A stretch of 64,000 bases of DNA from Paenibacillus oralis (GTDB lineage Bacteria; Bacillota; Bacilli; Paenibacillales; Paenibacillaceae): contig NZ_RRCN01000001.1 in the NCBI RefSeq assembly GCF_003863965.1, positions 124,001 to 188,000 of the forward strand. The letters run 5' to 3'. Of the stretch, positions 44,045 to 52,704 are shown one piece after another (position 1 is the stretch's first letter; each line of letters opens with the position of its first letter). A model generated the notes under the pieces. That model did not search any database, was not told the origin of the DNA, and saw nothing but the letters and a program-made list of their open reading frames with translations. The translations under genes and the position numbers were made by a program.

Positions 44045-44794
44045 TTACTGCCGTAAAGCAAAAGCTTCCGCCGCGGCGTGCAAATAATACGCCAGCCCGG
44101 TTTGCTGACTCTCCAGCATATTCCGGTGGAACTCGTCGCTTAGGAAAAAGCCGGTCTGGCCCGCAAAATCGGCCGCCGTCAGCGTATGCCCGTGCTCATT
44201 TAAAAATGCCAGATGCCCTACGATCAGACTTTGAATCGAATCGTCCAGGTGGCTTACTTTTTCCTGCAGACCTTTGGCCATCCGGTTCATGAATGCCGCC
44301 GCTTCGGCCGCCTGCTCGTTCATTTGCGGGACATCGATCGGGCCGTCATCCACCAGCCGGACTCCATAATTTTGCTCCAAATGGCGATCCTGTTCCCGCA
44401 GCGCCTCCTTCCATTCTTCATCGCTCGTAAACCCTTTGAACATATCCTGATCGTTCATAGTATCTCCTTTCTCCGCAGCGCGGATCGATTTCTCCAACGT
44501 TTGAATCATCGTCTCCAGCCTGTGCTTGCGCTCATGCAGCAGCGCTTTTTGCTCCGACAAAATCGCCGCGCGGTCCGGCTCTCCCTCCAGCAGCAGCTGG
44601 ATCTGTGCCAGCGGCAGGTCCAGCTCACGGTAGAACAAAATTTGCTGCAATCGCTCCAGCTCCTTCATGCCGTACAGCCGGTATCCCGCCTCGCTGATTT
44701 CGCACGGCAGAAGCAAGCCGATTTTATGATAATGGTGCAGCGTTTTAACCGTTACGCCGGATAAGGCCGAAACTTCTTTGACGGTATACGGCAT
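44045..44794 (-). CDS. TipA-type MerR family regulator
   Basis: 249 residues. The MerR winged helix YTVKEVSALSGVTVKTLHHY (1-22) is followed by a dimerisation helix, and the C-terminal TipAS domain from about 125 (DDGPIDVPQMNEQ and NEHGHTLTAADF). TipA-class regulators bind thiopeptide or other drug-like ligands and activate efflux genes (established). ATG 44794 has GGAGGG. The upstream promoter has the 19-bp spacer typical of MerR-controlled promoters, so it is probably autoregulated. No transporter is adjacent. Confidence 0.92.
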   Translation of the reverse strand: MPYTVKEVSALSGVTVKTLHHYHKIGLLLPCEISEAGYRLYGMKELERLQQILFYRELDLPLAQIQLLLEGEPDRAAILSEQKALLHERKHRLETMIQTLEKSIRAAEKGDTMNDQDMFKGFTSDEEWKEALREQDRHLEQNYGVRLVDDGPIDVPQMNEQAAEAAAFMNRMAKGLQEKVSHLDDSIQSLIVGHLAFLNEHGHTLTAADFAGQTGFFLSDEFHRNMLESQQTGLAYYLHAAAEAFALRQ

Positions 44795-44841
44795 TTGGTT
44801 CTTCCCTCCTTTCCGAATCTCGCATTTGCCGGCTCACTTTC

Positions 44842-44872
44842 AGCTTAATGCCTCCCCTAAGAGGAGAGTCAA
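44842..44872 (-). promoter_or_regulatory. MerR-type promoter with 19-bp spacer
   Basis: Leftward TTGACT (44872-44867), spacer CTCCTCTTAGGGGAGGCAT, TAAGCT (44847-44842). The spacer is exactly 19 bp and holds the near-palindrome CTCCTC/GGGGAG, where a MerR dimer would bind. Confidence 0.85.
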
Positions 44873-44898
44873 CGGTCTTCAAGAATAAATTGCATTTA

Positions 44899-44922
44899 GA
44901 AAAACCTCGCCGCTGGCGAGGT
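44899..44922 (-). terminator. Terminator-like hairpin upstream of the MerR gene
   Basis: Leftward CCTCGCC-AGC-GGCGAGG, then TTTTTC. It would stop transcripts entering from the right; no gene lies just upstream, so it may insulate the MerR promoter. Confidence 0.6.
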
Positions 44923-44964
44923 CCTTTGTCACGCAATCCCATACCTTGGAGGCGCAGAAAGGTC

Positions 44965-45147
44965 TAACGGACACCAGCGACCTTATCCGCCCATTTCCCG
45001 GGTATTTCCCAGCCTAACGGACACCAACGCCCCTATTTCGTTCTAAACCAGTACATCCAGGCCGATTTGAGGTAAATAAGGTCTTCTGTGTCCGTTACAT
45101 TTTGCAATCCTCCGTTTTTTCGAAAGTAACGGCTCTGGTGTCCCTTA
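44965..45147. repeat. F-F-R-R intergenic element, class 1, copy C
   Basis: Forward units start at 44965 and 45015, and reverse units end at 45097 and 45147: 50-bp steps and 183 bp again. Closely similar to copies A and B, continuing to about 45205. Between 45206 and 45558 no gene or repeat was seen. Confidence 0.87.
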
Positions 45148-45558
45148 GCCCCCTGATTCCTCTTCTCCTCCCCTCTCTACCTGCGCATCGCCCTCTACCA
45201 GACCCAAAACTAGACCATGAGCCCGACCTAAATCAACGCAAACGAATTAAAGTATTCTTTTCTTGGGGTGGGCGGCAGATCAACACTCACTGTCCGGACG
45301 CTTTGCACGATTATCCCGTTTGATCAGGGTAGCAGAGAAACAGACAAGCTTGGGAGAAGAAAATATTTGGCGGAGAAGCAGATCGGTTCGAGATAATTTA
45401 GACGGGCTTAGGAGAAGGAATCAGGTTTAGGGGAGGTGAAACAGGCCGGATAAGAGATCAAGACAGGGGATCAAGGACAAGACGCGAGGGAAACGAAAAG
45501 ACCGTGATTTTGCCGTAGCCTGAACCCCTCCATTTGCAGCAACGCCCACACCGTTTAT

Positions 45559-45626
45559 GCTAACTCACACCAATCAAGTTGATCCGCATTAAGCTAACCC
45601 CTACCCATTAAGTTGATCTGCGTCAA
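45559..45626. repeat. Two 34-bp imperfect tandem repeats beside the transposase gene
   Basis: Units 45559-45592 and 45593-45626 both begin GCTAAC and share AAGTTGATC. They sit just downstream of the transposase stop (45654), a position where an element end might lie; no matching inverted end was found on the other side. Confidence 0.5.
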
Positions 45627-45653
45627 ACTCCCCCTGCCGTTCCAGCGTCTCGA

Positions 45654-46556
45654 TCAGGCCGCAGCCGCAAGGGGCTGGTTCGGTTGGCGCGCGATCAGCC
45701 GGCGGTAAGGGATCGCCGGAATCGCCACACACATGCGCAGCAACTTCTGCCGCATCGTTTCTTCCGCTCCGGGCCGGCGCAGCGAGCGGCGTACGGTGTA
45801 CTCGTTTAGGTACGCCTGCAGATGCTTCAGTCCCAAGGCTACATACGTACTCTTCAGCGATTCCCACGCCTCTCTCACCACTTTTCGCAAGGGCGCATAC
45901 AGCCGAAAGGCTAGAGGAAACGACTCTACCGCCGATGTACGGACATCCACATGCCCGTTGATGAACGCGGCGAGTTCGAGACGGTTTGCCCTTTTCCCGT
46001 CTCCTCTCTTATGCGGCACCAGGCGGATTTTGACCTGCTCCGGCTCGCCCGACTCCGTGACTGTGCATCCCGCTACGACCGCCGAGGCATACGGATGCGA
46101 AAACTGAAGCCGGGACGGATTACGCCCATACAAATCGCTGTTCACCTTCACGTCTCCGCAGAGCAGTTCCTGGGCATCGAACTCTAGGGCGGCATGGCGT
46201 ATTTTATGCAGCATCAACCAGGCGGTTTTGTAGGTGACCCGGATCACCTTGCTCAGCCGCATCGCCGAGATGCCGTCCTCAAGCAAGAACAACTCCAGCG
46301 CATTGAACCACTTGAGCAGGGGCAGGTGCGTTCCTTCAAAAATCGTGCCGACCAAAGCCGAGGTTTGATGCTTGCACTTTCCGCACTCGAACAAGAGGAT
46401 ATGCCGGGAAGTCAGACGACTGCACCGGGTGTGAGCACAGCGCGGGCAGACAAAGCCGTTCGGCCACTTCATCGCGATCACCGCCTCCATGCAGGACTGC
46501 TCGCTGTTATAACGGCTGCTGAATGATTGAAGTTCCGTTCCCGTATTGACCTCCAT
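45654..46556 (-). CDS. IS1595/ISXO2-like transposase homologue lacking the catalytic Asp residues
   Basis: 300 residues from ATG 46556; a 7-codon longer frame begins at a TTG. The zinc ribbon (CPRCAHTRCSRL, then CGKC, about 37-65) and HTH (LSKVIRVTYKTAWLMLHKIR) match the IS1595 family. Where the family has VEVDE, this reads DVKVNSDLYG; the second Asp region reads RTSAVESF instead of TDG. Only the third acidic site (HLQAYLNEY) is retained. The reading frame is intact with no stops, so it is either a recently inactivated or a repurposed protein. No clear inverted ends were seen. A LexA-like box lies upstream. Confidence 0.8.
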   Translation of the reverse strand: MEVNTGTELQSFSSRYNSEQSCMEAVIAMKWPNGFVCPRCAHTRCSRLTSRHILLFECGKCKHQTSALVGTIFEGTHLPLLKWFNALELFLLEDGISAMRLSKVIRVTYKTAWLMLHKIRHAALEFDAQELLCGDVKVNSDLYGRNPSRLQFSHPYASAVVAGCTVTESGEPEQVKIRLVPHKRGDGKRANRLELAAFINGHVDVRTSAVESFPLAFRLYAPLRKVVREAWESLKSTYVALGLKHLQAYLNEYTVRRSLRRPGAEETMRQKLLRMCVAIPAIPYRRLIARQPNQPLAAAA

Positions 46557-46584
46557 GTTCGCTCGCCCCCGAATCAATTATACA

Positions 46585-46598
46585 CGAACGTGAGTTCG
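46585..46598 (-). promoter_or_regulatory. LexA (SOS) box-like site upstream of the transposase homologue
   Basis: CGAACGTGAGTTCG matches the Gram-positive SOS core GAAC-N4-GTTC exactly and the longer CGAACRNRYGTTYG form with one mismatch. A TATAAT (leftward, within tgtataattg) lies directly downstream, so the site would overlap a promoter. Confidence 0.5.
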
Positions 46599-46928
46599 AC
46601 TTATTTTATTATACCAAACATACGTTCCCTAATCAAGCCAAAAATCTCACCTGAACCGCCTCATTTTTCCCCCTCTCTTTTTCTTCTCTCTTTTTTTGGA
46701 ACCCTTGCCTAGCCCACACCCCCTGCTTCCTTAACGAAAGGGATAATCGTGCAAAGGCTGCAGGCAGGGACACAAAGACACCGAGACACCGAGACACGAA
46801 CACTTTAGACAGCCCCTCACCTGGTGTCGATTTGAGACACTGCTCGAAACGGCTACGGTGCAAATAGTTAGGTTTGAGTTATAACCCTTCACGCGAAAAG
46901 AGCGAAATTAACGGCGGAACAGGCGAAG
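46599..46928. other. Intergenic region with short tandem repeat
   Basis: No gene seen. It contains a pyrimidine-rich stretch (46660-46700) and a short tandem of gacacc-gagacacc-gagacac near 46770-46800. No terminator or promoter was clear. Confidence 0.4.
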
Positions 46929-47765
46929 TCACTCCCCCGCCTGTTCCAACTGCCGCAACGTTTTTAAAATAATATCCGTGTATTTATGGTGTACCTCATG
47001 GTTCAAGACGCGAAAATACAAACTTCTCAGAAAGCATTTAACATTCATGCCAAGGACGTGGTCGTCGGGGAATCGGCCCGGTTTCGGAGCTGTCCCGAAA
47101 CGCTTGATCCATCCGGCGATCTCTTCATCCGTAAGTAAGCTTCTGTCCCAAACAGTAACGACGGCGGCAACCGTCCGCTCATCTTCTTCGTTGATAAAGG
47201 TGTACTGATGGTTGCATATTTTCGCTTGAAGCGTATTTAAAATTTCCATGAGCGCAGGCTGCTGTATATGTTCCGATCGGGCGAGGTCTTCAAAGGCATC
47301 GGCGGCATGCGCCATGGCATGGGCCCAACCCGTGTCCCCCGTGTATCCGCGGAGATCGTTTTCCATCAGCAGATACGCCACCAATTCGTTTTTGAGCATT
47401 TCCGTATCGCCGCTGCTCAAAAAAGGCTGTTGCCTGTCCGCAAACAGGATTAACGGGATCAGCAGCACGGAGAACGAGCGCGTAAATACGGATTCGGTGC
47501 CTTTCTCCCCGATTTTGCAGAAAAGGTGATGCTTGTCAAGGCAGATGTGGAGCAATTGAAGGAGTTGGCCCGAGGTATACATCCCTTGCATAACCCATTG
47601 CTGGATCGTCATATAGATCAATTCATCGCGCAAAAAAGGGTCAGGGTCCCCAATGTGCTCCATCATCGACAAAGTGAAATCAAAGACCGGGATAGAGAAT
47701 GGCGCCCGATAGTTATTTGCCCGGATTTCTATTAACCGTACTTTTAACTCGAAGGTATCTTCCAT
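46929..47765 (-). CDS. DUF2785 family protein
   Basis: 278 residues from ATG 47765 (GAGGTG). Soluble and helical throughout. The family-typical segment NDLRGYTGDTGWAHAMAHAAD is present near 140-160, with conserved His and Asp residues. Function unknown. It follows the terminator of the SLH protein gene at once, so it must use its own promoter in the short region after 47784 or be reached by read-through. No neighbour suggests a function. Confidence 0.87.
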   Translation of the reverse strand: MEDTFELKVRLIEIRANNYRAPFSIPVFDFTLSMMEHIGDPDPFLRDELIYMTIQQWVMQGMYTSGQLLQLLHICLDKHHLFCKIGEKGTESVFTRSFSVLLIPLILFADRQQPFLSSGDTEMLKNELVAYLLMENDLRGYTGDTGWAHAMAHAADAFEDLARSEHIQQPALMEILNTLQAKICNHQYTFINEEDERTVAAVVTVWDRSLLTDEEIAGWIKRFGTAPKPGRFPDDHVLGMNVKCFLRSLYFRVLNHEVHHKYTDIILKTLRQLEQAGE

Positions 47766-47783
47766 ATCACACCTCATATTTGA

Positions 47784-47814
47784 GATAAAAAAAGAGAAGC
47801 CCTAAGGACTTCTC
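47784..47814 (-). terminator. Intrinsic terminator after the SLH/YcdB gene
   Basis: Leftward GAGAAGTCC-TTA-GGGCTTCTC, then TTTTTTTATC, 12 nt past the stop at 47827. Confidence 0.85.
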
Positions 47815-47826
47815 CTTTTTAGCCGA

Positions 47827-50232
47827 CTATTCCTGCCCGATCGGCTGATCCGTATGCCCCTGGAGTTTGACCAGCCTCATCAGCACGGTGGCCGCTTCGG
47901 CTCTGGTGACCTGCTGCTGCGGCAGGAATTTGCCGTTTTGCGGCTGCAGCAGTCCAAGTTTAAGCGTTACGGCCACCGCCCCTGGACGGGTGAGCGATTT
48001 GGCGTCGGCCAACTTGTTGACCTTTTCGTCCTGGTTCAAAAACTCCGCCAGCTTATCATAGTTTACGACCGCTGCCAGCATAACGGCCAGTTGCTCACGG
48101 GTGAGCGTTTCATCCATATTCAGCGCGCCGTCCGTTCGTATCCAGCCCTGGTTTGCGGCATAGCTGACCTCGCCATAATTAGGATGATTCACGTCTACGC
48201 CCGCGATCGGCTTCAGTTCGTTCCCGTAGACGCGCCCGTCGTAATAAGAAGTTGAAGCTTTGACCAGCATCGTTAGCCATTCCCCAACCGTGACGGTCTG
48301 ATCGGGATTGATGTTTCCATCTTCATCCGGTTGAAGTATCCGGTAATCCACCAGTGTGGCCAGATCTTTTTCGGCCCAGTGTCCTTCCAAGTCCTTTGGC
48401 GCCGGGGACTTATCTTCATCGGTTTGCGCATCTTCAAAGGTCGAAACCCACTCACCCGTCACCGCGTCGAGCACCTGATAAGGCTGCACCGAATTTACCG
48501 CTTCCGGGCTATACACGAGTTTGGCGATAGGCTGGATATACTCGTTGTCTAACAAATACCCGCCGATCCGTGAATATTTTAGCTCCAGCTTATACGCATT
48601 CCGGTAAGCTTCCAGCGCCTTGTCGGCCGCAACCGTAACCGCCTCGCCGTCCGCTGCGCCGATCGGATTGGTTTCACGGTTCACGCCGCTGTAATAAAGC
48701 AGCCTTCCGTATGGATCGATCGTTAACGAAATCCCCCCGCTGCGGACTGGAATCCCCTTGTAGTAACGGTCGAATTGATACCGGTACCGCTCTTGGTCCG
48801 AGCCGGAAGCCGCCCTATCTCCCCGTTCCACCAGCTTCAGCTCTTGACTGGCATTGGGATATAGGCGGTTGATCCATTCGAATGCTTTCCGGGTGGCCTC
48901 CTCGGCCGATAATTTAACGGCTCCCTCCGGTGCTATCAGCGGTTCTTTGCTGTCCGTGTGTCCAAAATCCTCCATCCGGAATTCAAGGATTTCTCCGGTG
49001 AGAGCGTCGACGTTGGCCGAGGACTGCGAAGGAAACGGGCGGCTATAATCGCCGGATTTTCCCCAGTTCAGCTGCCAGACTTTACGCTCGGGATCCCGAA
49101 AATCCGGACCGAGATGATGGGACGTCAGCGTGCGTCCTTCCGGAATGTAGGCGATCTGTTCGACCAGCTCCGCCGCTTCCTCCGCGGTCAGCTCAACGCC
49201 CGAATTTCTAGGTTGAAAGATCTCCTCCGTCTGCGGCACATCCTGATAGGTGGCCGAGGTTGAGGTGACCTCCACGCCTTCGTAATTGATTTTGTGCCCG
49301 GTTTCGGCATCGATCAAAAGCGCCGAGTTATTCGCCGGTCCCCAGGCGAGAACCCAGCCGCTTACGCTTCCATCCTTGTAAGTCGGCACATAACCAAGCT
49401 CCACCTTGAATTCCTCGCGGAATTTTTTCTCCGCTTCCTCCTGCGTCAGGTTAGCCGCCGCGGAAGGATATTCGAGGAGATCCGACGGCCGCGAAAATCC
49501 CGTCACATTTCCGTCCCCGTCAACCGTAACATGGATGCTGTCGAAGTCGGACGGCAACCCGTTTTTCAATACTTCAAAGGAAAATCCGTATTGGACCGGG
49601 CCGAACAACGTCTGGTTGCTTTCGTAAACCCATCCGGCTTGGGATTCCGAGACATCCCGGGCGGATAACGTCGGCGCCGCCTTAACGATAAACGCTTTGG
49701 CTTTGGTGAAAGCCTGCTCCCTCGTAAGCTTGGGAGGGTAGTACGACGTATTTTTTTCCTGCGGAAAACCTAGGAATGTACTGATCAGGTCTCCGGTCAT
49801 CGCATCCACTTCGCTGTTGAAGCCGTAACTCGAATTGCCGGTTTTATAGCTCCACTGAATATTCCATATCATCTGGTTGGCGGGCGGCGGATAAACACCA
49901 CTGTTTCCCAGCTCGACACTCGACACCTCGGCTTGCTCCAGTTGCGGAAACAGCTCCTTGACCTTTTCCACAGCCTGCTCCTTGGTGATTTTCGCCTGGG
50001 ACGGATCGGCGGGGACGGCAGCCTCCTCTGCTCCGCTCGTAATGCTATCTACCCGGATGCTGGTAACCTTCGTTTTATACGTTCCCGTTTGCACTTCCTC
50101 GGCAAGCGCTACCCCTTGCGGCAGCATGATGGAAAGCGCCATCAAAGTAATGAGCGGCATTTTGACCGGCGACTTTTTGGCAGCCTCCGGCTTTGGGCGA
50201 TCGGAACTTTTGCCTTTACGACTATACTTCAA
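47827..50232 (-). CDS. Secreted YcdB/PepSY-like protein with C-terminal SLH domains
   Basis: 801 residues from TTG 50232 (GGGAGGAT). A positively charged N-terminus and signal peptide (about 1-44) are followed by repeated YcdB/YcdC-PepSY-like units, for example ITKEQAVEKVKELFP, LTREQAFTKAKAFIV and LTAEEAAELVEQIAYIPEG, each with a VDAxTGE motif (EVDAMTGDLI, VDALTGEIL, VLDAVTGEW). The C-terminus (from about 630) has SLH motifs (LEGHWAEKDLATLVDYRIL and so on, ending with VTRAEAATVLMRLV). SLH domains attach to pyruvylated wall polymer. YcdB repeats have no known enzyme activity; a protease-inhibitory role has been suggested for PepSY units. Confidence 0.88.
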   Translation of the reverse strand: MKYSRKGKSSDRPKPEAAKKSPVKMPLITLMALSIMLPQGVALAEEVQTGTYKTKVTSIRVDSITSGAEEAAVPADPSQAKITKEQAVEKVKELFPQLEQAEVSSVELGNSGVYPPPANQMIWNIQWSYKTGNSSYGFNSEVDAMTGDLISTFLGFPQEKNTSYYPPKLTREQAFTKAKAFIVKAAPTLSARDVSESQAGWVYESNQTLFGPVQYGFSFEVLKNGLPSDFDSIHVTVDGDGNVTGFSRPSDLLEYPSAAANLTQEEAEKKFREEFKVELGYVPTYKDGSVSGWVLAWGPANNSALLIDAETGHKINYEGVEVTSTSATYQDVPQTEEIFQPRNSGVELTAEEAAELVEQIAYIPEGRTLTSHHLGPDFRDPERKVWQLNWGKSGDYSRPFPSQSSANVDALTGEILEFRMEDFGHTDSKEPLIAPEGAVKLSAEEATRKAFEWINRLYPNASQELKLVERGDRAASGSDQERYRYQFDRYYKGIPVRSGGISLTIDPYGRLLYYSGVNRETNPIGAADGEAVTVAADKALEAYRNAYKLELKYSRIGGYLLDNEYIQPIAKLVYSPEAVNSVQPYQVLDAVTGEWVSTFEDAQTDEDKSPAPKDLEGHWAEKDLATLVDYRILQPDEDGNINPDQTVTVGEWLTMLVKASTSYYDGRVYGNELKPIAGVDVNHPNYGEVSYAANQGWIRTDGALNMDETLTREQLAVMLAAVVNYDKLAEFLNQDEKVNKLADAKSLTRPGAVAVTLKLGLLQPQNGKFLPQQQVTRAEAATVLMRLVKLQGHTDQPIGQE

Positions 50233-50299
50233 CCTGTTTTATCCTCCCTTTTCCCATTTCTTCTTATTGTATCGGCTATTAGGCAATTTTTCCAGGACA

Positions 50300-50352
50300 A
50301 ATGTACAAAAAAACAGCCCATCCCCTGCATAAAGCGAGGCAGGGCGAGCTGT
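50300..50352 (-). terminator. Intrinsic terminator after the mnmH gene
   Basis: Leftward ACAGCTCGCCCTGC pairs with GCAGGGGATGGGCTGT around a loop, then TTTTTTTG. Just beyond the stop at 50360. Confidence 0.85.
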
Positions 50353-50359
50353 TTCATAT

Positions 50360-51412
50360 TTACGGCTTGTTCACGGCAAGCGAAGCCGGCTTGGGCAAAA
50401 GCCGCTCCACCCCGGCCAAGGCCGCTTCGGCCGAAGCGGCGCGGACGACCGCAAACTCCGCTCCGGCGTACTGATCTTCGGTATGCGCATAACGCGGGTC
50501 ATAATAATACGCCAGCAGCAATTCCACCGCCCGGTCGTACTTCCCGGAGGTTAGACACGACTCGATCTCCGCGGCCACCGGGATATGGATCTTCGATTTG
50601 ATTTTGCGAAAAGATTCCAGACAAGCCTGCGGGTGCTTCCAAGGCTCGTAATCCTCCAAAATAATCTTGACGCGCGCCTCCGTCGGCAGTTCCAAGCGGA
50701 TATGGCGTCCCTGCTCTTTTTTGGCGGCGAGGAACTCCGGTATGACCACTTTGCCGATCCGCCTGCTCTCCGCCTCCATCAGCACGTACGGTTCGTCCCG
50801 GTAGCGGAGCAGCTCATCGAGCAGCAGGGAGTCGAACGTTTTCTGGTTGCGCGATTCCAGGCCGATTTGCCCAAACGCCGAGCCGCGGTGCCCGGCCATC
50901 TCCTCTAGATCGATCACCGGGTACCCTTTCTCCTTCAGCGTGCGAAGCAGCAGCGTTTTCCCGCTGCCCGTATTCCCGTGGATCACCACCATTTGCGGGG
51001 CGAAGGACATATTTTCGAGCGTGCTGACGACCCACTGCCGGTAAGCCCGGTAGCCTCCCGCGAGCCGGTAAGCATGGATGTCCATTAAGGACAGCAGCGT
51101 AGCCGTCGTTTTGCTGCGCATGCCGCCGCGCCAACAAAAAACGGCTTTCCGCCCGGGAATTTCGGCGAAATTACGGATAAACCCCGGCAGCTTGGCCGAG
51201 ACGATTTCCAAACCCCGCTGCTTGGCGGCCTCCACGCTGACTTGTTTATATAACGTCCCGATTTCGGCGCGTTCCCGGTCATCGAACAGCGGGATGTTGA
51301 CGCTGCCCGGAATCGTCGACTGCGCAAATTCCGAAGGGGAGCGAACGTCGATAAGCGAGAGCCCTTTCGGCCGCTGTTCTACCCATTCCTCCAGGCTCAA
51401 ATCCTGAAACAT
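50360..51412 (-). CDS. mnmH: tRNA 2-selenouridine synthase
   Basis: 350 residues from ATG 51412 (GGAG, 9 nt). The N-terminal rhodanese domain has the active-site Cys in VFCWRGGMRSKTT (about 92-105), and the C-terminal P-loop domain has VIHGNTGSGKT. SelU/YbbB/MnmH converts 2-thiouridine at the wobble base of tRNA to 2-selenouridine through a geranyl intermediate, using selenophosphate made by SelD. It is located 48 nt downstream of selD. Own terminator at 50300. Confidence 0.95.
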   Translation of the reverse strand: MFQDLSLEEWVEQRPKGLSLIDVRSPSEFAQSTIPGSVNIPLFDDRERAEIGTLYKQVSVEAAKQRGLEIVSAKLPGFIRNFAEIPGRKAVFCWRGGMRSKTTATLLSLMDIHAYRLAGGYRAYRQWVVSTLENMSFAPQMVVIHGNTGSGKTLLLRTLKEKGYPVIDLEEMAGHRGSAFGQIGLESRNQKTFDSLLLDELLRYRDEPYVLMEAESRRIGKVVIPEFLAAKKEQGRHIRLELPTEARVKIILEDYEPWKHPQACLESFRKIKSKIHIPVAAEIESCLTSGKYDRAVELLLAYYYDPRYAHTEDQYAGAEFAVVRAASAEAALAGVERLLPKPASLAVNKP

Positions 51413-51465
51413 GTTCAAAAACTCCTTCTTGATGTTAATCTCACCGTGTTAATCTCACCGCTTCA

Positions 51466-52518
51466 TCAGACTTCGACAATGATCCGCCCGGCGGGACCGT
51501 CCGTCACTTCCCCGATCAGGCTGGCCTCTACGCCTGCAGCCACCAAGGCCGCGAGCAGCTTGTCCGCCTGCGCCGCGCTTACCGAAATGAGCAAGCCCCC
51601 GGAGGTCACCGCATCGCACAAAATATAGCGGTCGGTCTGATCCAGCGCTTCCGGAAACGTAATGTCGGCTTCCACGTGGGCGTAATTATTTTTCGTGCCG
51701 CCCGGAATGAAACCTTGCTCCGCCAGTTCCCTGACACGCGGAAGTACGGGTACCGCGCTTTTCCGGATCGTGATGCCGGCGCCGCTGCCTTTGGCCATCT
51801 CCAGGGCGTGTCCCATCAATCCAAAGCCGGTGACATCGGTGCAGGCGTGGACATCGTAAGGCTCCATGACCTCGGCCGCGGTTTTGTTCAACGTTGCCAT
51901 CACGGACGTCACCCGCTGCGTTTCTTCCTTGCTGAGCTGGTCCTTTTTGATCGATGTCGTCATAATGCCGACGCCGATCGGCTTCGTCAAGATCAGCTTA
52001 TCCCCGGGTTTCGCGCCGGCATTTGTTCTGATCTTGTCCGGATGCACCAGCCCGGTGACGGCCAGGCCGAATTTGGGTTCTTTATCGTCGATGGAGTGGC
52101 CCCCGACCAGTGTGGCTCCCGCTTCTCTCACCTTGTCGGCCGCGCCGCGCAAAATGTCGGCCAAAATGCTTTTGTCCAGCGTGGAAATCGGAAAAGCTAC
52201 TATATTAAGAACGGTAAGCGGTTTGCCGCCCATCGCGTAAATGTCGCTGATCGCGTTTGCCGCCGCCACCTGCCCGAACGAATACGGGTCGTCCACAATC
52301 GGCGTGAAAAAATCAACGGTCTGCACCAGCGCCAAATCATCCGACAACCGGTAGACACCGGCATCATCGCTCGTGTCCAGGCCGACGAGCAGATCGGGAT
52401 TCGGCTCCGCAGGCGGCAGATCGCGGATGACCTGCATCAAGTCGGCGGGACCGATTTTGCAGCCGCAGCCGCCTTTGCTGGATAAAGACGTTAATTTAAC
52501 GGAATCCGTTGTTGACAT
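51466..52518 (-). CDS. selD: Selenide, water dikinase (Cys form)
   Basis: 350 residues. The active-site region reads GGCGCKIGP near residues 16-24, with a Cys where some SelD have selenocysteine. AIRS-like fold: SDDAGVYRL, VDFFTPIVDDP, AANAISDIYAMGG, GGHSIDD. It makes selenophosphate from selenide and ATP. Paired with mnmH and no selA/selB/selC here, so its main product likely goes to tRNA selenation. ATG 52518 with GAGG just upstream. Confidence 0.95.
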   Translation of the reverse strand: MSTTDSVKLTSLSSKGGCGCKIGPADLMQVIRDLPPAEPNPDLLVGLDTSDDAGVYRLSDDLALVQTVDFFTPIVDDPYSFGQVAAANAISDIYAMGGKPLTVLNIVAFPISTLDKSILADILRGAADKVREAGATLVGGHSIDDKEPKFGLAVTGLVHPDKIRTNAGAKPGDKLILTKPIGVGIMTTSIKKDQLSKEETQRVTSVMATLNKTAAEVMEPYDVHACTDVTGFGLMGHALEMAKGSGAGITIRKSAVPVLPRVRELAEQGFIPGGTKNNYAHVEADITFPEALDQTDRYILCDAVTSGGLLISVSAAQADKLLAALVAAGVEASLIGEVTDGPAGRIIVEV

Positions 52519-52552
52519 GAATCCTCACGTTCCTTCCCTAACGAGTTGGTTT

Positions 52553-52565
52553 GTAAACCGTTTAC
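52553..52565. promoter_or_regulatory. Perfect 13-bp palindrome between selD and the permease gene
   Basis: GTAAACCGTTTAC is a palindrome with a central C, sited 35 nt upstream of selD and 140 nt upstream of the permease gene. A possible operator for one or both divergent genes. Confidence 0.45.
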
Positions 52566-52640
52566 TCCCTTATAAATCGTACTCCAGTTGCCGGGAAAAA
52601 GGCAAATGGCCTTCTCAACTCCTCGGTATTGGCACGTATT

Positions 52641-52668
52641 TTGACCTTGCGACATTGTGTTATACTAT
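52641..52668 (+). promoter_or_regulatory. Candidate sigma-A promoter of the permease gene
   Basis: TTGACC (52641-52646), 16-nt spacer, TACTAT (52663-52668). It is 37 nt upstream of the start at 52705. Confidence 0.55.
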
Positions 52669-52704
52669 TGCTTGTGCAAAATTTATAGATACGCGGAGGG
52701 AATT

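Noticed and set aside
1862..45147. F-F-R-R elements considered as CRISPR repeats
   Set aside because: Only four units per locus in opposite orientations with constant spacers and no cas genes; not a CRISPR array.
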